This document shows positions 9,191 to 17,347 of a DNA stretch of 64,000 bases, piece after piece. The notes beneath the pieces were generated by a model. The model did no database searches. It had not been told where the DNA came from and saw only the letters and a list, made by a program, of their open reading frames with translations. This stretch comes from JAJCYK01 sp965224285. GTDB lineage: Bacteria; Bacteroidota; Bacteroidia; Cytophagales; Cyclobacteriaceae. Positions within the stretch are counted from its first letter, which is position 1. The number at the start of each line of letters is the position of its first letter. A program made the position numbers and the translations under genes. Location of the stretch: assembly GCA_965224285.1 (NCBI GenBank), contig OZ245043.1, positions 2,232,001 to 2,296,000 of the forward strand, read 5' to 3'.

Positions 9191-9742
9191 CCCTTCTCTC
9201 TATAACGCCCCTGCAGCAATGATGCTCCAAAGTCGGAATTTGATCAGTTTTTGGGGAACCCCCAGTTAATTTTATTCGTTATATTGATATAGTTATATTA
9301 ATTATTGGGTTACTTATATTCAATATATGCATTAATAGTAGCGGTTTGAAAGTTCTAGCCATGTTATTATACGCAATTCTTTTACTTATTTCCTTTAAAG
9401 TCATTAGCCTGTTGGTTAACTACTACTGGACCAGACCTGCATCAGGTCATAGCGTTTCACCTGGGGAAGGCGGAATTCTGGAGAATGATAATCACCCTTA
9501 GAATTTGGTGCGCCAATCACCTGACACTAGCGACCATCACAGTGACGTTTTTTGGCATACTGATCTGCCAATCTGAACGTTATGGACTATACAAAAGGAC
9601 CTCCAACCTTAATGTGACAGCATCTGCGGGCCAATTATACTTATCCAGTTATCACGATCTTTACTCCATTTGGAGCTTGTGGTACGATCTCCTGGTTAGC
9701 AAATTCGCTAATATCACCAAACGTTGAATTCACCAGAAGTGC
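9191..9742. other. mostly non-coding gap with one small ORF
   Basis: AT-rich stretch of about 550 bases between the Omp85-like gene and the gene at 9770. It holds a 46-codon membrane ORF (9361-9501) and a short GGGG-AA-CCCCC inverted repeat at 9253-9263 whose two-base loop is too tight for a normal hairpin. An 80-codon frame at 9485-9727 overlaps the small ORF and has no supporting features. I see no RNA gene here. Confidence 0.5.
9361..9501 (+). CDS. small single-pass membrane protein, hypothetical
   Basis: A 46-residue frame from ATG to TAG. Residues 2-20 form one hydrophobic helix, followed by a polar, Gly/Pro-rich tail (RPASGHSVSPGEGG, 25-38). I do not recognise a family. The helix-then-tail layout and the position in front of an envelope gene cluster favour a real small membrane protein, but there is no clear promoter or ribosome binding site, so coding status is uncertain. 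Confidence 0.35.
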   Translation: MLLYAILLLISFKVISLLVNYYWTRPASGHSVSPGEGGILENDNHP

Positions 9743-9750
9743 TATCTTTG
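9724..9750 (+). promoter_or_regulatory. promoter for the membrane-anchored CRD protein
   Basis: TATCTTTG at 9743-9750 matches TAnnTTTG exactly, and a TTG lies at 9724-9726, 16 nt upstream. The ATG at 9770 follows 20 nt after the box. This suggests a new transcription unit covering the next three genes. Confidence 0.55.
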
Positions 9751-9769
9751 TCTTGGAACCCATGAAATA

Positions 9770-10540
9770 ATGCGTAGTAGATCCCTGCATCGATATAACC
9801 AAAAAAAGCCATGGAAGTGGACTACCGGTAAGGTTGTAGCATTTGTGTTAGCCGGGTTGGTAATCGGTGTTTTAATCTACCTCGAATTAAATATAAATAG
9901 CCCTGCTACTCCTGCAGGGGGAGATGCTCCCAATATCCAAGTAACTAATCAGGAACCCAGTTTTGAAGAGCAATACCAGGAATATTTAAAGCGAGGTCGA
10001 AAGGTCATCGATCAAAATATTCTTGACAGCATAGCCAATCTGCAAAACCAGGAGTCTGCGGATCCGCCCTCCGATACCCCACCGGCCCCCGATCGCTCAA
10101 CCAGCTCAAACAGCTCTGGTCAAACCCAAAGTACGGTCAATAGGGATAATCCAGCTAATTCCAGTAACAGCACCACCCAGTTCAGGCTTTCAGATGAAGG
10201 AGAGATCGTAGAGGGCGCTCCGGATCGTGAATCTACCACCACAGCCACTACTGAAGCTCCCACGGTTGAACAAAGCGAGAACGATGCTATTGAGGAAGCT
10301 TTCTATACTGCCGTTACCGTAACCGGGACTATAACTTCCAGCAGTGATGGAACAGCTCTATCGGGGGTAAATGTGATGGTTAAAGGCACCGGGCTAAGCA
10401 CTGTGACAGACTTCAACGGTAATTATTCCATAAGAGTACCCGGAAATCCTGATCAACGAACCTTACAATTCTCCTATCGCGGTAATAGTTCAGAGCGGAT
10501 AGTTAGGCCGGAAACTAAAACTATTAACATCCGTTTCTAG
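9770..10540 (+). CDS. membrane-anchored protein with C-terminal carboxypeptidase-regulatory-like domain
   Basis: 256 residues with a TonB-like layout. A basic N-terminus is followed by one transmembrane helix (about 21-40, VVAFVLAGLVIGVLIYLEL), then a long low-complexity linker rich in Ser, Thr, Asn, Pro and Glu (about 41-175). The C-terminal beta-sandwich (about 180-256) is of the CarboxypepD_reg-like type, seen as VTGTITSSSDGTALSGVNVM and TDFNGNYSIRVPG. In Bacteroidota this domain normally sits at the N-terminus of TonB-dependent receptors or inside TonB-type proteins. Here it ends a presumably periplasm-facing stalk and no TonB C-terminal domain is present. Function unknown. The next gene follows 64 nt downstream. 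Confidence 0.8.
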   Translation: MRSRSLHRYNQKKPWKWTTGKVVAFVLAGLVIGVLIYLELNINSPATPAGGDAPNIQVTNQEPSFEEQYQEYLKRGRKVIDQNILDSIANLQNQESADPPSDTPPAPDRSTSSNSSGQTQSTVNRDNPANSSNSTTQFRLSDEGEIVEGAPDRESTTTATTEAPTVEQSENDAIEEAFYTAVTVTGTITSSSDGTALSGVNVMVKGTGLSTVTDFNGNYSIRVPGNPDQRTLQFSYRGNSSERIVRPETKTINIRF

Positions 10541-10604
10541 GTAATTTTTCAGTTTTACCCTTAGTATCAACTGCTGAAACTATCAATGCTGATCTTTGAG
10601 TCTT

Positions 10605-11393
10605 ATGATTCAATGGTTGGCAACAGGCTGGTTATTTATATTACCTTTTACCGTAAAATGCCAGATATCTCCAACAGGCAGCAGTGGCATGGGACAGATG
10701 GTGACTACGGTTAAGGGGATCGAGTCAATATTCGCCAATAGCGCGGGACTAGCTGAAACCTCAGGCTGGAATTTTATAACCCTATATCGCTTACCACTGG
10801 GAATCACGGAACTCAGCACCATAGGAGTAGGCATTGGCATTCCGCTTGAAGTGCCCTTGGGCATAGGTTTTGTAAATTTTGGCAACAACAGTTTCCGTCA
10901 ACAAATTCTGGCCCTATCCGGGGCATATGTTACCGAAAAGGTCCGACTGGGATTGAAACTACTTTATTGGCGAATTCTAATCCCCGAAATACCTGTTGGC
11001 CAAGCACTGAGTTTTGAAGTGGGACTACAGATAGCCCTTAGTGATCAATGGCTGGCCTCTATCTTGGTTATCAACCCAAACCAAAATCGCATTTTTATCG
11101 AGGAGCCCCTGCCCTCTTCATTAAATGCTGGAATATCCTATAGCCTGGAAAAATATTTCACTATTTCAGCGGAAACCAGCAATATGGTGGGATCACCTTT
11201 AGAATTTAAAATGGGGATGGAATATCTTATTAGAGAGAAATTTCCCTTGCGAATTGGGCTTAATACGTTCACCAGAGCGGTGCACACCGGGCTAGGTATC
11301 CACCACCAACGGGTAAAATTCAATTACGCCCTAATCATTCACCCTGGAATCGGATTAACCCATCAAACAGGGGTATCGGTACATTGGCCATGA
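10605..11393 (+). CDS. PorV/PorQ-like outer membrane barrel protein
   Basis: 262-residue secreted barrel protein. The signal peptide MIQWLATGWLFILPFTVKCQ precedes a region typical of the PorV/PorQ/UPF0164 group: GSSGMGQMVTTVKGIESIFA followed by NSAGLAET, the usual 'one Asn-x-Ala-Gly per chain' start. Alternating hydrophobic strands follow. The frame opens at a TTG at 10596, but the ATG at 10605 directly precedes the signal peptide. It overlaps the next gene by 4 nt (ATGA), so the two are made together. PorV itself is a type IX shuttle protein; this copy is shorter than typical PorV and may be a paralogue with another partner. Confidence 0.65.
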   Translation: MIQWLATGWLFILPFTVKCQISPTGSSGMGQMVTTVKGIESIFANSAGLAETSGWNFITLYRLPLGITELSTIGVGIGIPLEVPLGIGFVNFGNNSFRQQILALSGAYVTEKVRLGLKLLYWRILIPEIPVGQALSFEVGLQIALSDQWLASILVINPNQNRIFIEEPLPSSLNAGISYSLEKYFTISAETSNMVGSPLEFKMGMEYLIREKFPLRIGLNTFTRAVHTGLGIHHQRVKFNYALIIHPGIGLTHQTGVSVHWP

Positions 11394-13420
11394 GACTGCT
11401 ACTGATCCTCTGTATGGCAGCCAATATAGGTCATACTTTTGGTCAAATGGAGGACCTTATAGAAGAGACCATAAACCTGCAAAGTCTGTATTCCGGTGAT
11501 GATCTAGCTGAATCGGAACTAACTGATCAGTGGCGCCAGGAGTTTCAACATCCAATTCAAATAAATCTAATAACCTATGAGGAACTGATACAACTTCCCT
11601 GGGTTTCTCAGCTCCAGGCTCAAAGCCTAATAGCCTACAGAAAGATCAACGGTAAGCTAATTGATATTTACGAGCTGCAGGCGGTTCCTGGATGGGATTT
11701 ACATACTATAAGGCTGATTGCACCTTTAATAGTGTTGAATGAGGCAAAGCTGAATGCCGACCCCAGAAAATTAAAAACCAGGGTAAATGATCTGCAAAAT
11801 AGTTATTTAATGGTACGATTTAAACGGAGGCTGGAATCCGCAGATGGGGATAGCATTGAAGCCGCTAATTTCCGGGGTTCTCCTAATGGTGTTTTAAGTC
11901 GTCTTAGAATTAGGAAGCCCGGCGATTTTGGTTTGGGAATTACCGTGGAAAAAGACCCTGGAGAAGTATGGACCTGGAACTCCAAGCAGTTCGGAGCTGA
12001 TTTTTGGTCCTTTCATCTTGCCTTGGAGAATATCGGAAATTTTCGCAAGATCATTATCGGAGATTTTCAAGGACAGTGGGATCAGGGTTTAATATTCAGT
12101 TCCGGCTTCTCCCTGGGAAGGCAAGTTATTGCAGGTGTTAAAAGAGCCAGCATTGGTTTGATACCCTACAGTTCGGTAACCGAGAGTGGGTATTATCGGG
12201 GCGTTGCAGCGGAATACGAATTTAAAAAGAAGCTATTGCTCAGCACCTTCATTTCTCACATTAAGGAGGACGCAGCCATACGGGAACCGGACAGAAATTT
12301 CCCTGCAGGTGGTTTTATCACATCCATTATCAGACAAGGTCTACATCGCAACAGGCAAGAACTGTCACGTAAAAACCAGGTTTGGAACACACATGCCGGT
12401 ATAAATTTGAGGTCCCAGATTGATTCGGGGCCATTAGTGTCACTGTCGGCTTTGCATCAAAATATCAGCCTGCCCTTGATACCCGCCAAAAGAAGGTATA
12501 ACTCCTTCTATTTCTCTGGTAAATCCAATGGCAATTACAGTTTATCACTTGAACAAACCCTTCATAATTCTCATTTTTTCGCCCAGGGAGCTATCTCGGC
12601 CAATGGCGGAAAAGGTTTGGTGGTAGGAGTATTAACCAGCATTTCCCCACAAATCAGCACAGCCTTAAAATGGCGCCTGTTAGAAAAAGGCTTTCAAAGT
12701 ATTGCCGGAGGCGATGTAGGAATATCCACCCGGAATAATAATGAATATGGAATTTACCTGGGCACTGAATGGCTAATAAATCCACAGTGGAAATGGAGCG
12801 GGTATCTTGATTTGTATCGACTGCCCTGGGCTTCATTCAGGGCAGATCAGCCTTCAGAAGGCCTGGAGAGTATGTTCAGGATGCAGTATACTCCTAAAAA
12901 ACTAAATTATATCGATTTGCAATGGAGAACCAGGACCATGCAAATAAATCACCCCCTGGCCACTACCCAAACCAACCGGCTGTTAGCACAAAAAAGACAT
13001 CAAGTAATATTAAAGAGTAAATGGACACACCATATATGGACCCTGAAAAGTCGATTCCAATGGAGCGGTGTGAGCCAACTTAAGAAAACGCAGGGTTTTT
13101 TGGCCTCTCAAGAAATTATCTGGGATAAGTCGTGGTTTCAGTTCACTTTGAACGCCACCATTTTCAATACAGATGACTTTGACAATCGCCAGTACACTTA
13201 TGAAAGAGATTTGCTATACAGCTTTAGTTTTCCATTCTATCAGGGAACAGGTAGCCGCTGGTATGTGCTTTCCAAGGTTAAAATATCCCAAAAGTTAAAT
13301 GGTTGGGCACGGGTTTCCCGTACTATTTTCAATAAAATAATTACAAATTCATCTACGCTAAATCCAAATTCACTTAAATCACAAACTGACCTAAGAATAC
13401 AATTGCTTTATAAATTGTAA
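11390..13420 (+). CDS. outer membrane barrel protein with N-terminal ComEA-like helix-hairpin-helix domain
   Basis: 676 residues. A signal peptide (1-19, ending FGQ) is followed by two helix-hairpin-helix motifs: INLITYEELIQLPWVSQLQA (58-77) with its tail to about 90, and DIYELQAVPGWDLHTIRLIA (92-111). This is the ComEA-like pair known to bind DNA without sequence preference. From about 140 to the C-terminus the protein is a run of amphipathic strands typical of a large barrel, ending LRIQLLYKL. Proteins with this layout are widespread in Bacteroidota and uncharacterised as far as I know. The ATG at 11390 overlaps the previous stop; an upstream TTG at 11384 is less likely. Confidence 0.75.
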   Translation: MRLLLILCMAANIGHTFGQMEDLIEETINLQSLYSGDDLAESELTDQWRQEFQHPIQINLITYEELIQLPWVSQLQAQSLIAYRKINGKLIDIYELQAVPGWDLHTIRLIAPLIVLNEAKLNADPRKLKTRVNDLQNSYLMVRFKRRLESADGDSIEAANFRGSPNGVLSRLRIRKPGDFGLGITVEKDPGEVWTWNSKQFGADFWSFHLALENIGNFRKIIIGDFQGQWDQGLIFSSGFSLGRQVIAGVKRASIGLIPYSSVTESGYYRGVAAEYEFKKKLLLSTFISHIKEDAAIREPDRNFPAGGFITSIIRQGLHRNRQELSRKNQVWNTHAGINLRSQIDSGPLVSLSALHQNISLPLIPAKRRYNSFYFSGKSNGNYSLSLEQTLHNSHFFAQGAISANGGKGLVVGVLTSISPQISTALKWRLLEKGFQSIAGGDVGISTRNNNEYGIYLGTEWLINPQWKWSGYLDLYRLPWASFRADQPSEGLESMFRMQYTPKKLNYIDLQWRTRTMQINHPLATTQTNRLLAQKRHQVILKSKWTHHIWTLKSRFQWSGVSQLKKTQGFLASQEIIWDKSWFQFTLNATIFNTDDFDNRQYTYERDLLYSFSFPFYQGTGSRWYVLSKVKISQKLNGWARVSRTIFNKIITNSSTLNPNSLKSQTDLRIQLLYKL

Positions 13421-13563
13421 TATTTAGCTTTTTATTAGTACTAAATTAATTGTTTGTAGCATTTACTTACCTGAAGATATTAAACCTTACATGTGGCAGG
13501 GGAGCGGCCAATTCCGATAGTTTGTTCAGTAATAATTGTTGATATTCGTTATGAGTTTAACAA

Positions 13564-13680
13564 ATGACTAAGGCTATGTTAGGAGTATTTCTAGGTTTAT
13601 TCGTCGGTTGTTCTTTGGTAACCATTGGAGTAGTTTACGTTATCTCTCGTTATGTAGATCAACTTTTTGACCGTCTTTAG
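13564..13680 (+). CDS. small membrane protein, hypothetical
   Basis: A 38-residue frame: MTKAMLG, a hydrophobic helix to about residue 28, then ISRYVDQLFDRL. A TAGTTTG box lies 40 nt upstream (13518-13524), one base shorter than the Bacteroidota -7 consensus, and a strong terminator follows at 13724. The helix plus a charged amphipathic end is typical of genuine small membrane proteins. No family recognised. The rest of the gap (13421-13563) shows only AT-rich sequence and the 10-base palindrome TTAGTACTAA. Confidence 0.45.
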   Translation: MTKAMLGVFLGLFVGCSLVTIGVVYVISRYVDQLFDRL

Positions 13681-13723
13681 TTTGTTAAACAGGTGTGTGA
13701 ATTATCCCTAATGGGTATTAAAT

Positions 13724-13756
13724 AAAAAGCCGGGACTTAATAGTGCCGGCTTTTTT
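13724..13756. terminator. bidirectional intrinsic terminator
   Basis: AAAAAGCCGG (13724-13733) pairs with CCGGCTTTTT (13746-13755) around a 12-base loop. A run of A precedes the stem and a run of T follows, so it can end transcription in both directions: rightward for the small ORF at 13564 and leftward for the FKBP gene ending at 13760. Confidence 0.85.
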
Positions 13757-13759
13757 CTG

Positions 13760-14188
13760 TTATTGAATTGATACCACTTCGATATCAAAAATAAGATCTT
13801 TACCTGCCAAAGCGTGATTGGCATCAATTGTAATACTTTGCCCATCAGTAGCCACCACGTTCACCACTCTCTTGCTGCCATCAGAGCCCTCGGAGGTAAG
13901 CTTCTGACCGACTTGCGGGTCAAGACCAGAGGGGAGCATCGATCGGTCCACTTTTTGGATCAACTCCTCCCGTACCGGCCCGTAGGCTTCGTTGTAAGAT
14001 ATATTTACCGTTTTGGTTTCATTTAACTCCATTCCAACGATTCCTTTCTCAAATCCTTTGATCAATTGACCCTCCCCCATGGTAAATGTGAGGGGCTCTC
14101 TTCCTTTAGATGAATCAAAAACCTCTCCGTCTTCCAATCTTCCGGTATAATGTACACTTACTTTGCTGTCTTCTTTTACTGTTTTCAT
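13760..14188 (-). CDS. FKBP-type peptidyl-prolyl isomerase, SlyD-like
   Basis: Cis-trans prolyl isomerase and folding helper, 142 residues, cytosolic (no signal peptide). The start of the FKBP domain is VSVHYTGRLEDGEVFDSSKG, followed by MGEGQLIKGFEKGIVGM and an IF-type insert, then DANHALAGKDLIFDIEVV, which is the classic SlyD ending. The His-rich metal-binding tail of E. coli SlyD is absent. The frame extends to 14239, but MKTVKEDSKVS at 14188 is the family start. The terminator at 13724-13756 ends the gene. Confidence 0.93.
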   Translation of the reverse strand: MKTVKEDSKVSVHYTGRLEDGEVFDSSKGREPLTFTMGEGQLIKGFEKGIVGMELNETKTVNISYNEAYGPVREELIQKVDRSMLPSGLDPQVGQKLTSEGSDGSKRVVNVVATDGQSITIDANHALAGKDLIFDIEVVSIQ

Positions 14189-14270
14189 AAACTGTGTCCT
14201 AGGTGTAAACCATTTTAGCACAATACTACACAAATTCAACTAAACCAATAGATAACCTGGAAGAACACCT

Positions 14271-15170
14271 CTAACTTCTGGGATGATAGTCTGTAACCAC
14301 CTGCCTGAGGTAATCCCGGTCCAGATGGGTATAGATTTCGGTGGTAGTAATAGACTCATGACCCAGCATCTGTTGCACTGCCCTCAGATCTGCGCCGCCC
14401 TCTATGAGATGAGTGGCAAAACTGTGTCTGAAGGTATGGGGGCTTACTTTCTTATTAATCCCAGCGGTGGCCACCAACTCCTTAACCAGATTGAAAACGG
14501 AAATCCTTGAAAGACCACTTCCTCTTTGATTTAAAAATACTATTGATTCGCAACCGGTTTTTATTTTTTGTCGTCCCCGGGTTTGGTCGATGTATATCTT
14601 CAGGTACTTCATAGCCGATTGGCCGATGGGGACAAGTCTTTGTTTGCTTCCTTTACCCATGACCTTTAGAAATCCCACATCAAAATGTATATCCTGGATC
14701 TTTAAGGCCACGAGTTCGCTGACCCTCAACCCACAACTATATAGTGTCTCAATGATAGCCCGGTTACGGGCTCCAGAAGGTAATGAGTGATCTATTGCAG
14801 CGACAATACGCTCAATTTCATGAACATTCAATGTATCCGGAAGCTTTCTCCCCAATTTAGGTCCTTCTATCAAAGCTGCGGGATCTTTGGTAATTAGATC
14901 TTCTGATTCTAAATACCTAAAAAAAGACTTGATACCGGATATAATCCTGGATTGTGTAGCGGGCATCATCCCTACTTCATTGAGATCCTGCAAGAATTCT
15001 CTAAGGTCTTCAACTATAACCTCATTTGGTCCTTTGGGATGCCTGGCGCTTATAATAAAATCTTTAAATTTTGAAATGTCTCGGATGTAGGCGCTGATTG
15101 AATGGCTTGCAAGAGAACGCTCCAGTTTCAAGTAGTGCTCATATTGCTTTATCAAAGTGGTCCAATTCAT
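14271..15170 (-). CDS. xerD: site-specific tyrosine recombinase XerD
   Basis: Resolves chromosome dimers at dif with XerC, or alone in some lineages. 299 residues, normal length. An N-terminal SAM-like core-binding domain (1-95) precedes the catalytic domain with Arg149 (SCGLRVSEL), Lys173 (MGKGSKQR), His245 and Arg248 (HTFRHSFATHL), His271 (LGHESI) and the nucleophile Tyr280 (TEIYTHLD). All six catalytic positions are present. No phage or integron genes surround it, so a housekeeping role is likely. It is divergent from aroQ and has its own promoter box. Confidence 0.93.
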   Translation of the reverse strand: MNWTTLIKQYEHYLKLERSLASHSISAYIRDISKFKDFIISARHPKGPNEVIVEDLREFLQDLNEVGMMPATQSRIISGIKSFFRYLESEDLITKDPAALIEGPKLGRKLPDTLNVHEIERIVAAIDHSLPSGARNRAIIETLYSCGLRVSELVALKIQDIHFDVGFLKVMGKGSKQRLVPIGQSAMKYLKIYIDQTRGRQKIKTGCESIVFLNQRGSGLSRISVFNLVKELVATAGINKKVSPHTFRHSFATHLIEGGADLRAVQQMLGHESITTTEIYTHLDRDYLRQVVTDYHPRS

Positions 15171-15186
15171 ACCTGGGAAGTTAGGG

Positions 15187-15194
15187 CAAAGATA
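15187..15194 (-). promoter_or_regulatory. -7 promoter box for xerD
   Basis: On the minus strand this reads TATCTTTG, an exact TAnnTTTG match, 17 nt before the xerD start codon. A shorter-spaced TAATTTG (15207-15213) points the other way, 24 nt before aroQ, and could serve that gene. Confidence 0.5.
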
Positions 15195-15237
15195 ATAGCG
15201 TGGGGCTAATTTGATTTATATATTTATATTTATCAGC

Positions 15238-15666
15238 ATGAAAATAGCCATTATCAACGGCCCAAATCTTAATCTACTCGGACAAAGGGAGCCTGAAGTA
15301 TACGGGAATCAGACCTTTGAATCGTTCATGACCTCACTCAGAGAACAGTGGCCTAAGCTGGATCTGGAATATTACCAGTCTAATGTGGAAGGAGATCTTA
15401 TCGACAAATTGCATGAATTGGGATTTAGTGCCCATGGCATCGTACTTAATGCCGGTGGTTATACCCATACTTCCGTAGCCTTGTCTGATGCAGTGGCTGC
15501 TATTACCACTCCAGTAATCGAAGTACACATATCTAATATTCACGCCCGTGAAACTTATCGCCACCAAAGCCTGGTGGGGAAGAATTGTGTAGGGATGATT
15601 GCTGGATTTGGGCTAGGTGGCTATCAATTGGCATTAGAATACTTGGTGAATTACCAACAGCCATGA
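15238..15666 (+). CDS. aroQ: type II 3-dehydroquinate dehydratase
   Basis: Third step of the shikimate pathway: 3-dehydroquinate to 3-dehydroshikimate. 142 residues, the size of the dodecameric type II enzyme. Motifs are INGPNLNLLGQREPEVYG with catalytic Tyr22, LNAGGYTHTSVALSDA, and EVHISNIHARE with the second catalytic residue (His, about 101). The frame opens nine codons earlier, but MKIAIINGPN at 15238 is the family start. It overlaps the next gene by ATGA. Confidence 0.96.
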   Translation: MKIAIINGPNLNLLGQREPEVYGNQTFESFMTSLREQWPKLDLEYYQSNVEGDLIDKLHELGFSAHGIVLNAGGYTHTSVALSDAVAAITTPVIEVHISNIHARETYRHQSLVGKNCVGMIAGFGLGGYQLALEYLVNYQQP

Positions 15667-16712
15667 TCAGCTTTTACCCGGGACCCTCTAGAGTCTACCA
15701 ACAAGTTCCCCAGTGGGTAGAGGAGGCTTATGAACGAAGTTTATTGAGTGTAAACCACCGAAGTTCGGAATTTGCAGAGTTGATGCAGAAAACGCAAGGC
15801 CTACTGCGGGGCAGTTTGGAAATACCTCATGATTATAGCTGCTTTTTCACCTCATCCGCTACTGAATGTTGGGAGATTATCGCTCAATCATTGATAGAGA
15901 AACGCAGTTTGCACCTTTATAATGGAGCTTTTGGAGAAAAGTGGTTCCATTACACTCAAAAGATCAACGAAGTGGCCAAGAGTGTCCCTTATCCTACAGA
16001 AAAAGAGTTGCCCGTGGAAGGGTTGAGTAAAACTGAACTGATCGCCCTTACTCAAAACGAAACTTCCAATGGTACCCAGATTTCGCCCACTCTGATTAAG
16101 CAGCTGAGATCACTATACCCCAACACTCTAGTGGCCTTGGATGTTACTTCTTCATTGGGAGGTATTCGTCTTCCTTGGGCAGCTGGTGACGTGTGGTTCG
16201 CTTCTGTGCAAAAATGCCTGGGATTACCTGCTGGAATGGGTATAATGATATGCTCTCCCCAAGCATTGGACAAAGCTCGTTGGTTAGGTGATGATCGGCA
16301 TTACAACAGTTTGAACCGCATGGCCTGGTATATGGATCGATACCAAACCACTCACACACCTAATGTCATGGCCATATTCCTATTATCTAAAGTATTAGAG
16401 CAACACACCATTGAGGATGTTGAGACCTTGGTAGTCAAGCGGCATCAGCAATGGATGAAGTTTGTAGATTCTCTGCAAATATTGAAGCCTTACGTTCAAA
16501 ACAATCAGGTCAGGTCATCCACTGTCATCGCCTTAACCGCCCCGCCAGCTCAAATTGATACTATAATGGAAGAATCCAAGAGCAACGGTTTCAGCCTGGG
16601 TAAAGGCTACGGCTCATTGAAGCAAAGCACCCTTCGCATCGCAAACTTTCCCGCCATAACAACGGAAGAGGTTAACAGCCTCCATGCATTCTGGAATTCC
16701 AAAGGATTCTGA
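15663..16712 (+). CDS. class V aminotransferase, SerC-like
   Basis: PLP enzyme of the phosphoserine/alanine-glyoxylate aminotransferase family, 349 residues. The N-terminus MISFYPGPSRVYQQVP is typical, and the PLP lysine lies in ASVQKCLGLPAGMG (about 180-193). LLSVNHRSSEF (about 24-34) matches the substrate-binding HRS/HRG motif of SerC-like enzymes. A serine or glyoxylate-linked role is plausible but the substrate cannot be read from sequence. The start at 15663 overlaps the aroQ stop, and 26 codons of open frame before it are ignored. Confidence 0.85.
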   Translation: MISFYPGPSRVYQQVPQWVEEAYERSLLSVNHRSSEFAELMQKTQGLLRGSLEIPHDYSCFFTSSATECWEIIAQSLIEKRSLHLYNGAFGEKWFHYTQKINEVAKSVPYPTEKELPVEGLSKTELIALTQNETSNGTQISPTLIKQLRSLYPNTLVALDVTSSLGGIRLPWAAGDVWFASVQKCLGLPAGMGIMICSPQALDKARWLGDDRHYNSLNRMAWYMDRYQTTHTPNVMAIFLLSKVLEQHTIEDVETLVVKRHQQWMKFVDSLQILKPYVQNNQVRSSTVIALTAPPAQIDTIMEESKSNGFSLGKGYGSLKQSTLRIANFPAITTEEVNSLHAFWNSKGF

Positions 16713-16726
16713 ATTACTCCAACTCT

Positions 16727-16756
16727 TTGTTAGAGTATCCTTATTTCCTAGCTTTG
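16727..16756 (+). promoter_or_regulatory. consensus Bacteroidota promoter for MarC-rnhA
   Basis: TTG at 16727-16729 and TAGCTTTG at 16749-16756 are separated by 19 nt, matching both the elements and the spacing of the Bacteroidota -33/-7 promoter. The ATG at 16775 follows 18 nt later. This is the best promoter match in the window. Confidence 0.7.
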
Positions 16757-16774
16757 CAAAAAAATTTTTGAGGC

Positions 16775-17347
16775 ATGATCTCATTTAAGGAAATACTCTC
16801 GGTTACCTTGATCCTTTTTTCAGTGATCGATATACTGGGTTCGGTTCCGGTAGTAATTGATTTAAAGAAAAAGGCTGGAGGTATTGAGTCCGGGAAAGCT
16901 ACCCTGGTTTCAGGGATCATCATGATATCATTTCTATTTTTAGGGCAATCTATATTAAAATTGTTTGGACTGGATATCGCATCTTTTGCTATCGCCGGGG
17001 GGTTAGTAATGTTTATACTAGGTATGGAAATGATTTTAGGAGTTAGGATCTTCAAACAGAACCCCGATGAGGCTAACACCGCATCCATCGTTCCTCTGGC
17101 CTTCCCGATTATCGCTGGTGCAGGAACCATGACCACCATACTTTCATTGCGAGCCGCATATTCCACCTATAACATCCTTATAGGTATTGCAGTCAACCTG
17201 ATTTTCGTTTACCTGGTATTGAGAAGCTCAGGCTGGTTGGAAAAAAAGCTGGGGGCTGGAGGATTTAATATATTGCGGAAAGTTTTTGGAATAATTCTAC
17301 TGGCCATTGCCATCAAACTGATTAAAACAAATCTCTTCAAAATATGA
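16775..17347 (+). CDS. MarC family integral membrane protein
   Basis: 190-residue inner-membrane protein with about six hydrophobic helices. MarC-type features include the N-terminal DILGSVPVVIDLKKK segment (19-33) and VPLAFPIIAGAGTMTTIL (about 109-126). The family was once linked to multiple antibiotic resistance, later disputed, and its function is unsettled. It overlaps rnhA by ATGA (17344-17347) and is led by the promoter at 16727-16756. Confidence 0.92.
   Translation: MISFKEILSVTLILFSVIDILGSVPVVIDLKKKAGGIESGKATLVSGIIMISFLFLGQSILKLFGLDIASFAIAGGLVMFILGMEMILGVRIFKQNPDEANTASIVPLAFPIIAGAGTMTTILSLRAAYSTYNILIGIAVNLIFVYLVLRSSGWLEKKLGAGGFNILRKVFGIILLAIAIKLIKTNLFKI

Noticed and set aside
9253..9263. 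GGGGAACCCCC inverted repeat
   Set aside because: Two-base loop is too tight for a hairpin, and no T-tract follows; not a terminator.
9485..9727. 80-codon plus frame overlapping the small membrane ORF
   Set aside because: Odd amino acid mix, no promoter, no conserved features; not listed as a gene.
14271..15170. Tyrosine recombinase as part of a mobile element
   Set aside because: No phage, integron or attachment-site repeats nearby, and the protein is a standard-length Xer recombinase.
16741..17166. 141-codon minus frame inside the MarC gene
   Set aside because: Shadow of a membrane protein gene with its own promoter and overlap to rnhA.
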